From Ambrosia x helenae (taxonomy: Eukaryota; Streptophyta; Magnoliopsida; Asterales; Asteraceae), in contig CM061233.1 of assembly GCA_030844895.1 (NCBI GenBank), positions 29,880,310 to 29,944,309 on the forward strand: a stretch of DNA of 64,000 bases. Direction: 5' to 3'. Shown here piece after piece: positions 10,251 to 20,735 of this stretch. The position numbers and the translations under genes are program-made. Each line of letters begins with the position of its first letter. Positions within the stretch are counted from its first letter, which is position 1. A model generated the notes under the pieces. The model worked only from the letters and a program-made list of their open reading frames with translations, was not told where the DNA came from and ran no database searches.

Positions 10251-10496
10251 GTCAATCCTCTTATCGAGCGGCACCCTCCTTGCTTTTCTTATGGGAGGTG
10301 GGGAGTTTGAGTCCTACCGGTATTAAAATGCTGCTGGTGGATCGGGTTTTACCGTAGTAGGCCTTCGGGCGACGAGTTTTCCCTGAAAACTGGTGTGAAA
10401 TTACTGGTAGACCTGGGTTACTCTCGAAGTACTCCTTTGTCTAGTAAGTACTTCAAGAATGCTCGAGATTGATTTATTAGCCGATAAAAAAAAAAA
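10251..10496 (+). mobile_element. SINE (246 bp) with 16-bp target duplication
   Basis: The element starts GTCAATCCTCTTATCGAGCG and ends in a 12-nt poly(A) tail after TTATTAGCCGAT. It is flanked by a perfect 16-bp direct repeat GAATATGTTGTTAATT (10235-10250 and 10497-10512), as left by LINE-mediated retroposition. The 5' part is tRNA-derived in style. A B-box-like AGTTTGAGTCC lies at 10304-10314; the A box near 10262 is degenerate. The body has no coding capacity, as usual for plant SINEs. Confidence 0.8.
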
Positions 10497-10551
10497 GAAT
10501 ATGTTGTTAATTACCCATAGAAAACACCGTCGTTAATTGCCGATAAATCAA

Positions 10552-10571
10552 AAAAAAAAAAAAAAAAAAAT
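10552..10571. repeat. Poly(A) tract, possible second SINE tail
   Basis: A run of about 20 A preceded by GCCGATAAATC, which resembles the end of the neighbouring SINE (GCCGAT-An). It could be a 3' fragment of another copy. Confidence 0.4.
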
Positions 10572-10644
10572 TCTTTTAGTTTTCCTCAAATTAGATTTTA
10601 TCTAAATCGCATGAAATCCCAAAATCTATATCTATATATCTATA

Positions 10645-10681
<37 letters not shown>

Positions 10682-11366
10682 CAAAGGGATTAATCCTACA
10701 TGTCATACTCTTATGCAATCTCTCCTTTGAGAGATGCCACATAGGATATGATGTGGCAAGTGTAAACCAATTAAAAAAAAGAAATAAATATGATTTAACT
10801 TAATCTATTATAATCTTTAACCTAATCTATTAAATACCTAATCTACTAAATCTAAATATTAAAACTTTATTATTTTTTCTCTCATGTTTTCTCCCATAAC
10901 TTTTAAACGTTAATATCTTTTATATACCAGATTTTTTAAAGAAAAAAGTTACACCAAATTAACGAGCGTTTTATTATCTTTCCAACGAGTACCATAGTGC
11001 TATATAAAAACGGAGAAAACAATGACTATTTTTGTAACCCGACAGGTATTGTGTCGGGTTTGGGATTAGTTTAAAAAAAATTGTGGGTTTGGGTCGGGTC
11101 TCGGATTAGGTGATACCCGACCCGATTACCCGAAACAACATACCCAAATACCCGAACTATATACCTGATCATATACCAATGAATTTTTTAACGAATCACA
11201 TAACCCTTAGACTAATGTGTTCGATATTTCAATAATTAACTTTTTTTTTCTTATTTCATGTTAGTTCTTTTTAGAATGATCGATTACAAACTCCCGAATT
11301 CATTTGTAATAGAGATTCGTTTTTTTAATATTTGAATATGATAACTTATGGCAGGGATTTGTTTAA

Positions 11367-11409
<43 letters not shown>

Positions 11410-11468
11410 TATTTTATTATGTCATATTAGATATTTTAACCCGGGACGCTCCCGGGATAAAAACTAGT
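10645..11468 (+). mobile_element. Helitron-like repeat (family A), copy 1
   Basis: The 3' end is a GC palindrome CCCGGG-ACGCT-CCCGGG (11440-11456), then ATAAAAACTAGT, matching the Helitron hairpin plus CTRRT rule. The 5' side lies in a TC(TATA)n tract, so the exact first base is uncertain. The body has ATGCAATCTCTCCTTTGAG, the block AACGAGCGTTTTATTATC...CCATAGTGCTATATAA, a region of CGGGT/ACCCG words (11038-11160), and an (AAT)n microsatellite (11371-11408). No Rep/helicase coding is present. Confidence 0.6.
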
Positions 11469-12186
11469 ATATATATATTGCAAAGGATTAGTTCTACATG
11501 TCATACTCTTATGCAATCTCTCCTTTGAGATATGCCACATAAGATGTGATGTGGCAACTTTAAACAAATTAAAAAATAAATAAATATGATTTAACCTAAT
11601 CTATTATAATCTTTAACCTAATCTATTAAATTCCTAATCTACTAAATCTAAATATTAAACCTTTATTATTTTATCTCTCGTGTTTCCTCCCATAACTTTT
11701 AAACGTTAATATCTTTTATATACTAGATTTTTTAAGGAAAAAAATTACACCAAATTAACGAGCGTTTTATTATCTTTCCAACGAGTACCATAGTGCTATA
11801 TAAAAATCGGAGAAAAAAATGACTATTTTTTGTAACCCGACAGGTATTGTGTCGGGTGTGGGATTAGTTTAAAAAAATTGTGGGTTTGGGTCGGGTCTGG
11901 GATTAGGTGATACCCGACCCGATTACCCGAAACAACATACCCAAATACCCGAACTACATACCCGATCATATAACCATGAATTTTTAACGCATCACATAAC
12001 CCTTAGACTAATGCGTTCGATATTTCAATAATTAACTTTTTTTTTCTTATTTCATGTTAGATCTTTTTAGAATGATTGATTACAAACTTCCAAATTCATT
12101 TGTAATGGCACTAGATTTATACCCCTGCGCAGAGATTCGTTTTTTTTATATTTAAATATGATAACTTATTGCAGAGATTTGTTTAA

Positions 12187-12235
<49 letters not shown>

Positions 12236-12294
12236 TATTTATTATATTTATATTAGATATTTCAACCCGGGACGCTCCCGGGATAAAAACTAGT
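11469..12294 (+). mobile_element. Helitron-like repeat (family A), copy 2, tandem to copy 1
   Basis: It begins directly after the CTAGT of copy 1 and repeats its whole body at high identity, including the AACGAGCGTTTTATTATC block and the CGGGT/ACCCG region. A slightly longer (AAT)n run lies at about 12189-12234. It ends with the same hairpin (CCCGGG 12266-12271, CCCGGG 12277-12282) and CTAGT (12290-12294). A short insertion near 12105-12130 distinguishes it from copy 1. Confidence 0.6.
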
Positions 12295-12628
12295 AAATAT
12301 ATAAAGAATAAATTGTTGATTGAAATCGCATTAAGAAACCCGTGGTAAATGGTCATTAATACGTGTCCGTCAAACTATTACCCGAATCTAGTTTTTCAAT
12401 AAAGTATCATTGATGGATTTCCGATGAGTTTGTTCGTCTGTAGAATTGATTCGTTTGTAGTGAATTATCTATCTATTAGGCGGAGGGGTGTGGGAGACGG
12501 AGAGCAGACGCGGCACCTCGCCATATTTCCCCGTCCTCCCCGACCTCCCCAACCTCTTCTCTTTATCTCTCTTTTATTTTTCTCTCTCTCTCTCTCTTCT
12601 CCTTCGGTGATGAGGTGGCGAATGGGTT
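12295..12628. other. Intergenic flank of gypsy element G2
   Basis: Contains C-rich and CT-microsatellite sequence (TCTCTCTCTCTC near 12580). No gene recognised. Before insertion it was continuous with the GGTGGTCGGTACCACACC sequence now at 19683. Confidence 0.5.
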
Positions 12629-14128
12629 TCAGGTGTAACACCCCAACCGATGGCGGAAACATCGGGGTGCCACGTATTGATGATTGTTCAGTAGCTCATG
12701 ATGAATATCAGATTTCATTAAATGATTTAATTTATTTACATACAATGATTCTACAAGACTTCATACATCAAATTGAATGAAACTATGCACGTATCTTCAA
12801 GCAAATCTTCCAAACAAGTAGAACCTGAAACATGTTAAGTTGAAAATATTTTGGGTCAACAATTGTTGGTGAGAATACATAGGTTTGTGAAAATAAATGG
12901 TAACGATAATTTGTACAACATTCAAAGTTGTATGATGATAGAGTATGATACCGACATGTAGCAATGCGTCTTTGTACAACCAAACCTTGTGTCGACTGAT
13001 GACTAACTCGCAAGTTAGTTAAATGTTGTTACTGTTATCGATCATCCCTGAGTCTATGCGGGTGGGATGGGTTTGTCAGACCTATAGCGCTATAATCTAA
13101 ACAGGCGGCTTGATCATTGTTAATGATTGTACTGTGTCTTTTTGTTACAGTCAAATGATAGAATGATGATGTACTTGAATCACAAGTAAATATGAGTAAA
13201 TGATAGTATAAAATATTTGAACATGTTTCACCCCAAAAATAGTGAAAATAGAGTAAAAGGGGCTATGTAAACTCACCTTAGCGAATGTTAACTTGTTGAA
13301 AAGATATGATAATTGTGTTGCCCAAAGTGATTCCAAATATTACCCTATAATGAGGTAATATATAATAAGTCTAAGTCTAATAACTAATATGTGTATCCTA
13401 GGGTTTCGATTTGGGGATAATCAATTGTTAAATTTTAATTTAAAAATGTTAATTAAACAAAGAAAATTGGATAATTAATGAAAAATAATCTTTTTATAAA
13501 ATTTGAATTTTGAATGAGTACAATAAAGTGTTTGAAGCAATAAAATAATTTTTATAAAATTATTTTATTTAAAATAGATTTTTAAATCTATTTATTTATA
13601 AATAGCCAATTATTAACTTTAATATTCAAAAATACTAAAATTAAAGAAATCTATTTTTAAAAATCATAATTCTGTTCTAAATGATTAAAAATAATTTATA
13701 TAAAATTTTGGTGCAAAAATGATGAAAATTGGATTTATTATGAATTAAATATGATTAAATCTAACAAAAATTGATTAAAAATATAAAATAAATGATTTTA
13801 CTGAATTAAAAATTATTTCAGTAAAGTTTAACTTTATAAAAAGTTAGGATAATTTTTGGGAAATTTAATAATACTGTTTTGATATAATAATGGATTTTTA
13901 TAAATATAATAGTATAAAAATGATTTAATTATAATAAATATTAAATAAAAGAATTTCTGAAAAATAAAAATTGTAAATAACACTTTTATATCAGATTTAA
14001 CAATTATAATTTTTTTAGAGTTTATAAAATAGTTTAGGTATTTAAAAAGAATTTAAATGATTAAATGGATTAATATATATATATATAATTAATTGTTTGA
14101 TTAATAAAAAGAAAAGAAAAGGATGGAC

Positions 14129-14199
14129 AAAAACCGGTCAGAGCCGGACTCGAACCCGGGTGACCTCGGAACAGAACCAGAGTCACAACCACTTGGCCT
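14129..14199 (-). promoter_or_regulatory. tRNA-like Pol III module 1 in G2 3' LTR
   Basis: On the minus strand an A-box-like AGGCCAAGTGG (14189-14199), then 32 nt, then a B box GGTTCGAGTCC (14146-14156), then a T5 terminator (14129-14133). The T-arm-like hairpin is extended by flanking complementary arms (GGTCA...TGACC). Transcription would run the same way as the retroelement. Confidence 0.5.
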
Positions 14200-14817
14200 A
14201 GGCCGGTGGTTGTGATGAATCTGGATTCATAATTATTAAATACACGAAGAAACAAAAGCTTTATCCCCAATTTATAGACGCGATGAACCCTAGTTTTGCA
14301 ATCGAGCAAATCAGACAACTATAGCCCGATTATTGTTAGGGCTAATGTTGTCTGATCGCCGATGAATATAACCCACTATCATAATCGTACTTACAGTGTA
14401 TAATTGATGTTTATGGTCGGGTCAAAGAGAAAAGTCAAACCACGAATAATTCAGCAATTACAGAGCAGTTTAAGAGAGAAATAGAGATTGAGAGAGAGTT
14501 GTGAGCGATTAGACAAGGTCCAGAAAGCCTCAATTTATACTAGAGGATTAGGGTTAGGGTTAATTAGAAAGTTGACTTTCCTTTATATAAAACGCGGCCA
14601 ATTTGATTATTAGGGCAACGATTGCCGTGTAATCGTTGTGTATATGTGTTGTATTGGGCCGGATAATGCACGAGTTTACCAATTATACATCAATTACGCG
14701 TTAATTCTTGGATTGATTAACAAGGAATTCCCACAGTTGACTTTCCTAGTCAACTGTGGGATTTAAACACGCGCATATATAATTATAATGGGTCTGGGTT
14801 ATAACAACAAGATAGGC

Positions 14818-14904
14818 TAGCCCAGTTGGTTTGTGCACTAGTGTTGGATCAGACCGGCCTTGGCGCGGGTTCGAACCCCGGCCAAGGCAAAACATTTTTT
14901 TTTT
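14818..14904 (+). promoter_or_regulatory. tRNA-like Pol III module 2 in G2 3' LTR
   Basis: On the plus strand a consensus A box TAGCCCAGTTGG (14818-14829), 38 nt, a consensus B box GGTTCGAACCC (14868-14878), and a T10 terminator (14895-14904). The B box sits in a long stem: GCCTTGGC before it pairs with GCCAAGGC after it. This module is antisense to the retroelement. It is not a normal tRNA, because no 7-bp acceptor stem was found. Confidence 0.55.
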
Positions 14905-15062
14905 GATTTATTTATACACTCACACACATATATATAATATTATATATAGTATTAGGGTTCCATAAAAGTGACAAAAATAATAAATGCGAGGATAATTATG
15001 AAACTTGACGTTTTATTAATGTCGATGGCGTAACGTACAAGTATTTAATGCGTGATGTTACA

Positions 15063-15078
15063 GTCTCCCCTACTTTTA
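15063..15078 (-). other. G2 polypurine tract
   Basis: The minus strand reads AAAGTAGGGGAGAC immediately before the 3' LTR, the expected position of the plus-strand primer. Confidence 0.75.
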
Positions 15079-15530
15079 GGAACTTCGTCCCGAAGTTAAG
15101 AGGAAACCAGGGTTACAATTGGTCAACTACTGAAGACTTTGATAAAATTTCACACTACCTTAACGTACCTGTAAATTCATGATTACGTTCCGGACCGTAA
15201 TTACCAATTTACCTTACATTAGGGTTTTGTGTCCTTTTATGACTTTACCGATTGTTAAGCAGGTCTGATAGTCTCCGTCAGTCGTTCAGGTGGTAGGGCC
15301 TCTCCCGACTGTTGGAATGACATGATGACCTCTTCCAATCGTTAAGCTGGTCGTTTGATAGTTAACTAATTGTTGTACAAGCAAGTATGATTACAGATAT
15401 AGCAATTAGTTCACATTCAGACAAACATGCACACAGATGTTATGATAATACTTAAATTTTATTACTCGAATCGAATAACGTCAATACATAGAATAAAAAG
15501 TAACCAATAGTCAAATGGTGAGTCTTGCGG

Positions 15531-15640
15531 TTAGGTAGCTGGAGGGTCTTGATCTCTGTTCAGTTTAGGGCATCGGTTACGGAAGTGATTTGGGTCTCCA
15601 CATTCATAACATTGACCATAGTTGTATCGATTAGGATTAG
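15531..15640 (-). pseudogene. gag: G2 gag C-terminal zinc knuckle, out of frame
   Basis: Downstream of the gag stop codon the minus strand encodes a second CCHC knuckle, CYECGDPNHFRNRC followed by PKLNRDQDPPAT and a stop at 15531-15533. It is in a different frame from the main GAG reading. Related gypsy GAGs usually carry this knuckle in frame, so two small indels between 15640 and 15690 probably removed it from the protein. Confidence 0.6.
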
Positions 15641-16716
15641 CGCCTGAGCAGGGTTGATGGGTTGGTTGGCATTAGGATTTGGGTCTCGCGACAAGTATTA
15701 ACTAGATGGCCATACCTACCACAATTGGTGCACAAGCGACATGCTGAAGCAGTGGGATGATGTCGGTTGCATGTGTTGCACAATGGATGGTTTCCTGTAT
15801 AAGGTTTCTTGTTAGAAGCTTGTGTAGTGAGGTTGACATCAGGATCCTTGGCCTTACGCTTCTGATTCTCAGTAGTTACCGCGGCTACAATACTTGTTTT
15901 ATTGCCTTTCCGAACTAAGGTTCCGTTCTTTACGTGATTATCGGTTAAGGTAGCTGCTAAACGTTTGGCTTCTTCAAGGGTAGCAGGGTTCCTTCCCCAT
16001 ACCGTGTCTTGAATTTGCATAGGCAAACCACCGATATACTTTTCGATGGCTACAGGTAGTGGAGTGACTTTATGAGGCAATAACAGACTGAGCTCGTGAA
16101 AGCGGGTATTATAAGCAAGGTTTTCCCCACTATCCTGAGCAAGGGTGTGGAATTCATCCTCAAGTTTCTTAACTTCATTGCGAGGACAAAACTCTTCCTT
16201 CATGACCTCCTTGACTTGGTCCCATGTCATAGCAAGAGCAACTTCGGCCCCACGAGTACGCTTTTCTTCATTCCACCATGTGAGTGCTTGTTTATGGAGA
16301 ACACTCATGGCGTAACGAACCTTGAAGTTGTTTGGGCACTCACTGTTGATGAAGGTATTTTCAATACCCTCAAACCATTGGAGGAGTCCTGTAGCTCCTT
16401 CTTCACCACTAAATTTTGGAGGGTTACAAGAGTTGAAATGCTTAAGGGTGCAGGCTTGGGGTCCATTTCCATTGCCATTGCCGTTCCCGTTCCCGTTGTT
16501 GTGACCATTCCCGTTGCCGTTCAATTGGATGACCTGAGCGAGTAAATTGGGAACCAGAGTTGCGATTTGCTGCGCCATTTGTTGAGAAATGATCGCAGCC
16601 AGTTGAGCATCGACACCATTGTTGTTGTGGTTAGGAACTTGGTCATGGTTATGGTTGTCACCACCTTCTTCGTGGTTCTCACCATTGCTGTTGCGAGTGC
16701 TGCGACGTGGAGGCAT
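15637..16716 (-). CDS. gag: GAG protein of gypsy element G2
   Basis: Capsid/nucleocapsid protein of about 359 residues that would assemble virus-like particles and bind the element RNA. I chose the ATG at 16716 (MPPRRSTRNSNGENHEE), the usual start of this GAG type; upstream in-frame codons contain no ATG. A Gly-Asn repeat follows (about residues 65-85), then the Retrotrans_gag core with LLQWFEGIENTF, LTWWNEEKRTRG and MKEEFCPRNEVKKLE. A CCHC knuckle CTNCGRYGHLVNTC lies near the C-terminus. The frame ends shortly after this knuckle, and a second knuckle lies out of frame downstream. It is the only protein of the element and has no internal stops, which fits recent mobilisation in trans. Confidence 0.85.
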   Translation of the reverse strand: MPPRRSTRNSNGENHEEGGDNHNHDQVPNHNNNGVDAQLAAIISQQMAQQIATLVPNLLAQVIQLNGNGNGHNNGNGNGNGNGNGPQACTLKHFNSCNPPKFSGEEGATGLLQWFEGIENTFINSECPNNFKVRYAMSVLHKQALTWWNEEKRTRGAEVALAMTWDQVKEVMKEEFCPRNEVKKLEDEFHTLAQDSGENLAYNTRFHELSLLLPHKVTPLPVAIEKYIGGLPMQIQDTVWGRNPATLEEAKRLAATLTDNHVKNGTLVRKGNKTSIVAAVTTENQKRKAKDPDVNLTTQASNKKPYTGNHPLCNTCNRHHPTASACRLCTNCGRYGHLVNTCRETQILMPTNPSTLLRR

Positions 16717-17228
16717 GATCTGTAATAGACACAATGAAATGAATGAGATTATATAAGGAGTGTAATCATTTATTCATTAATTAAAACGAATAAACGAAAA
16801 CGTTGACTTATCAAAGATTCTAAATTCTAATAACATATGAAGACATGCTTTAGCCTATAAGTGAACACTCATCCCGAGAATTCCCAGGTAGGCATCCGGG
16901 TCCCTCGTCTGATTGGGATATATGCGCAATGCCAGCCTAGACAGAAGACTCAGAATACAGGCGTTCACCCTTCCAGATTGCACGTGTTCGTTATTAAAAT
17001 CTAGAACTTCGACGAGATCTCAAGGGGGTTCAGGTTAAACCTGAGGATTTTTGCCTTATTAGTCTAAGAGTGAATCCAGTGATGGAGAGCAACCTTCTTG
17101 TAGGGATGAGAGTAGGGATATGAAGTAGGAGGGAGATAGAGAATAGCAAACAAAAGAAGCAAGTACTGGTTAAATCCTATGGTTATAGACTCGATTATTT
17201 CTCTAATAACCTAATTCCCTATAACCAC
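16717..17228 (-). other. G2 5' leader
   Basis: Untranslated region between the primer site and gag. No ORF or recognisable motif beyond its position; likely holds the packaging signal (inference). Confidence 0.5.
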
Positions 17229-17241
17229 GGCTCTGATACCA
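17229..17241 (-). other. G2 primer binding site (tRNA-iMet)
   Basis: TGGTATCAGAGCC on the minus strand, three bases from the 5' LTR. It is complementary to the 3' end of initiator tRNA-Met. Confidence 0.9.
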
Positions 17242-18741
17242 ATCTGTAACACCCCAACCGATGGCGGAAACATCGGGGTGCCACGTATTGATGATTGTTC
17301 AGTAGCTCATGATGAATATCAGATTTCATTAAATGATTTAATTTATTTACATACAATGATTCTACAAGACTTCATACATCAAATTGAATGAAACTATGCA
17401 CGTATCTTCAAGCAAATCTTCCAAACAAGTAGAACCTGAAACATGTTAAGTTGAAAATATTTTGGGTCAACAATTGTTGGTGAGAATACATAGGTTTGTG
17501 AAAATAAATGGTAACGATAATTTGTACAACATTCAAAGTTGTATGATGATAGAGTATGATACCGACATGTAGCAATGCGTCTTTGTACAACCAAACCTTG
17601 TGTCGACTGATGACTAACTCGCAAGTTAGTTAAATGTTGTTACTGTTATCGATCATCCCTGAGTCTATGCGGGTGGGATGGGTTTGTCAGACCTATAGCG
17701 CTATAATCTAAACAGGCGGCTTGATCATTGTTAATGATTGTACTGTGTCTTTTTGTTACAGTCAAATGATAGAATGATGATGTACTTGAATCACAAGTAA
17801 ATATGAGTAAATGATAGTATAAAATATTTGAACATGTTTCACCCCAAAAATAGTGAAAATAGAGTAAAAGGGGCTATGTAAACTCACCTTAGCGAATGTT
17901 AACTTGTTGAAAAGATATGATAATTGTGTTGCCCAAAGTGATTCCAAATATTACCCTATAATGAGGTAATATATAATAAGTCTAAGTCTAATAACTAATA
18001 TGTGTATCCTAGGGTTTCGATTTGGGGATAATCAATTGTTAAATTTTAATTTAAAAATGTTAATTAAACAAAGAAAATTGGATAATTAATGAAAAATAAT
18101 CTTTTTATAAAATTTGAATTTTGAATGAGTACAATAAAGTGTTTGAAGCAATAAAATAATTTTTATAAAATTATTTTATTTAAAATAGATTTTTAAATCT
18201 ATTTATTTATAAATAGCCAATTATTAACTTTAATATTCAAAAATACTAAAATTAAAGAAATCTATTTTTAAAAATCATAATTCTGTTCTAAATGATTAAA
18301 AATAATTTATATAAAATTTTGGTGCAAAAATGATGAAAATTGGATTTATTATGAATTAAATATGATTAAATCTAACAAAAATTGATTAAAAATATAAAAT
18401 AAATGATTTTACTGAATTAAAAATTATTTCAGTAAAGTTTAACTTTATAAAAAGTTAGGATAATTTTTGGGAAATTTAATAATACTGTTTTGATATAATA
18501 ATGGATTTTTATAAATATAATAGTATAAAAATGATTTAATTATAATAAATATTAAATAAAAGAATTTCTGAAAAATAAAAATTGTAAATAACACTTTTAT
18601 ATCAGATTTAACAATTATAATTTTTTTAGAGTTTATAAAATAGTTTAGGTATTTAAAAAGAATTTAAATGATTAAATGGATTAATATATATATATATATA
18701 ATTAATTGTTTGATTAATAAAAAGAAAAGAAAAGGATGGAC

Positions 18742-18812
18742 AAAAACCGGTCAGAGCCGGACTCGAACCCGGGTGACCTCGGAACAGAACCAGAGTCACA
18801 ACCACTTGGCCT
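18742..18812 (-). promoter_or_regulatory. tRNA-like Pol III module 1 in G2 5' LTR
   Basis: Same A box, B box and T5 terminator as at 14129-14199, shifted by the LTR offset. Confidence 0.5.
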
Positions 18813-19432
18813 AGGCCGGTGGTTGTGATGAATCTGGATTCATAATTATTAAATACACGAAGAAACAAAAGCTTTATCCCCAATTTATAGACGCGATGAA
18901 CCCTAGTTTTGCAATCGAGCAAATCAGACAACTATAGCCCGATTATTGTTAGGGCTAATGTTGTCTGATCGCCGATGAATATAACCCACTATCATAATCG
19001 TACTTACAGTGTATAATTGATGTTTATGGTCGGGTCAAAGAGAAAAGTCAAACCACGAATAATTCAGCAATTACAGAGCAGTTTAAGAGAGAAATAGAGA
19101 TTGAGAGAGAGTTGTGAGCGATTAGACAAGGTCCAGAAAGCCTCAATTTATACTAGAGGATTAGGGTTAGGGTTAATTAGAAAGTTGACTTTCCTTTATA
19201 TAAAACGCGGCCAATTTGATTATTAGGGCAACGATTGCCGTGTAATCGTTGTGTATATGTGTTGTATTGGGCCGGATAATGCACGAGTTTACCAATTATA
19301 CATCAATTACGCGTTAATTCTTGGATTGATTAACAAGGAATTCCCACAGTTGACTTTCCTAGTCAACTGTGGGGATTTAAACACGCGCATATATAATTAT
19401 AATGGGTCTGGGTTATAACAACAAGATAGGCT

Positions 19433-19520
19433 AGCCCAGTTGGTTTGTGCACTAGTGTTGGATCAGACCGGCCTTGGCGCGGGTTCGAACCCCGGCCAAG
19501 GCAAAACATTTTTTTTTTTG
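19433..19520 (+). promoter_or_regulatory. tRNA-like Pol III module 2 in G2 5' LTR
   Basis: Same TAGCCCAGTTGG A box, GGTTCGAACCC B box and T-run terminator as at 14818-14904. The T-run is one base longer here. Confidence 0.55.
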
Positions 19521-20040
19521 ATTTATTTATACACTCACACACATATATATAATATTATATATAGTATTAGGGTTCCATAAAAGTGACAAAAATAATAAAT
19601 GCGAGGATAATTATGAAACTTGACGTTTTATTAATGTCGATGGCGTAACGTACAAGTATTTAATGCGTGATGTTACATCAGGGGTGGTCGGTACCACACC
19701 CCTCCACCTTATCTATAATCTATAACTTCTATCTATAACTATATATAAAAGAATTGAAGTTTGCTGATGTGGCATTTGATGGTAGCCTAACCCTTTCTTG
19801 ATTGTGCCACGAGGCATAATGAGGTGCAAGAGTTAGTTTTTTTTTCGGTTTATTATATTAAATCTTTTTTTTTAAACCCTAATCTTTTTTCTCTCCATTC
19901 TTTCTTTCTTCCATCTTTCTCTTCTCTCTATTACCTCCCTCATCACAAACCCTAAAACAAAACTTTCACATTATCTCTCTCCCCCCCCCCTCATCTTCCT
20001 CTACAGTCGCTGCCACCTCCACCACCACTTTCCGTCGCCA

Positions 20041-20071
<31 letters not shown>

Positions 20072-20124
20072 TCTCTTTTATTTAGCAGCCAATATCTTCA
20101 GCAAGGTTGATCAGGTCCCTTTCA

Positions 20125-20125
20125 A

Positions 20126-20176
<51 letters not shown>

Positions 20177-20177
20177 T
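20125..20177. repeat. (ATT)n microsatellite
   Basis: About 17 ATT units in the Helitron-like copy 3. The poly-Tyr frame across it is spurious. Confidence 0.95.
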
Positions 20178-20539
20178 TTATCATTATTTACTAGATTCAG
20201 GCACTGATAGTATAAATAACGTCTTCATAATTTTTGGAGCCCTAATATCCATTATGTACCTACAATCTCAATCGGCCGCCTCTCTGTTTCTTCCATTACG
20301 ACATCGGGGTATCATCCTCACTTTTTCCTTTCCTTTTATTTGATTAATAATGTTGTGTTTCTTTTGCTTTCGTTATTGTTCTTTATCATGTAGCTGTATG
20401 AATTAACATCAAACCAAATTGCAAACATATTTGATGTTGATTAATAGTGTTGTGTTTCTTTTGCTTTTTTTGCAAGTTATCACTATAAGCAATTTTGTCC
20501 AATGTTTATTCCTATGTATAATTTTGTTCTTTATTTATG

Positions 20540-20735
20540 TTAGGTATTGAATATTAATATTAGAGTTATGTATTTTTTCAGCCTTTATGACATGTATTAA
20601 TATTAGAGTTATACATTGTTTTAGGTTATGTATTGAATATTGATATTAGAGTTATGCATTTTTTTTTTCATTAATGATAGGTGTTAATATTAGAGTTATA
20701 CATTCTTTTAGGTTAGGTATCAATATTAGTATTGT
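20540..20735 (+). repeat. Tandem repeat built on TATTAATATTAGAGTTATACATT
   Basis: Four to five degenerate copies of a unit (TTAGGTATTAATATTAGAG, then TTATACATTGTTTTAGG). Related units occur in two other family-A copies at 21560-21700 and 26690-26780. Confidence 0.7.

Larger units (their letters stand above)
12634..15062 (-). repeat. G2 3' LTR (2429 bp)
   Basis: Near-identical to 17245-19677. It contains a TATA candidate TTTTATATAAAGG on the minus strand (about 14572-14586), a telobox-like AACCCTAACCC (14552-14563, minus) and two tRNA-like modules described separately. Confidence 0.92.
12634..19677 (-). mobile_element. Gag-only Ty3/gypsy-type LTR retrotransposon (G2), very young
   Basis: Complete element on the minus strand. 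LTRs run 17245-19677 (5') and 12634-15062 (3'), beginning TGTAACACC and ending GATGTTACA. The 5-bp target duplication TCAGG is perfect (12629-12633 and 19678-19682). The primer site for tRNA-iMet is next to the 5' LTR and a purine tract next to the 3' LTR. The 2.18-kb internal region encodes only a GAG protein. No protease, RT, RNase H or integrase is found, so enzymes must come from an autonomous relative. The LTRs differ, as far as I can see, only in a TA run, a G run and a T run, which explains their 4-bp length difference. Confidence 0.9.
17245..19677 (-). repeat. G2 5' LTR (2433 bp)
   Basis: Partner of 12634-15062; borders TGTAACACC...GATGTTACA. It carries the element promoter (TATA-like TTTTATATAAAGG on the minus strand near 19193-19208) and both tRNA-like modules. 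Confidence 0.92.

Noticed and set aside
12783..13336. Small ORFs repeated at 17394-17947
   Set aside because: Duplicate because both lie in the G2 LTRs; no coding signature.
14818..14904. Genuine tRNA gene
   Set aside because: A and B boxes are good, but no 7-bp acceptor stem or standard cloverleaf could be drawn; it is repeated because it lies in an LTR.
20107..20343. Poly-Tyr ORF
   Set aside because: (ATT)n microsatellite artefact.
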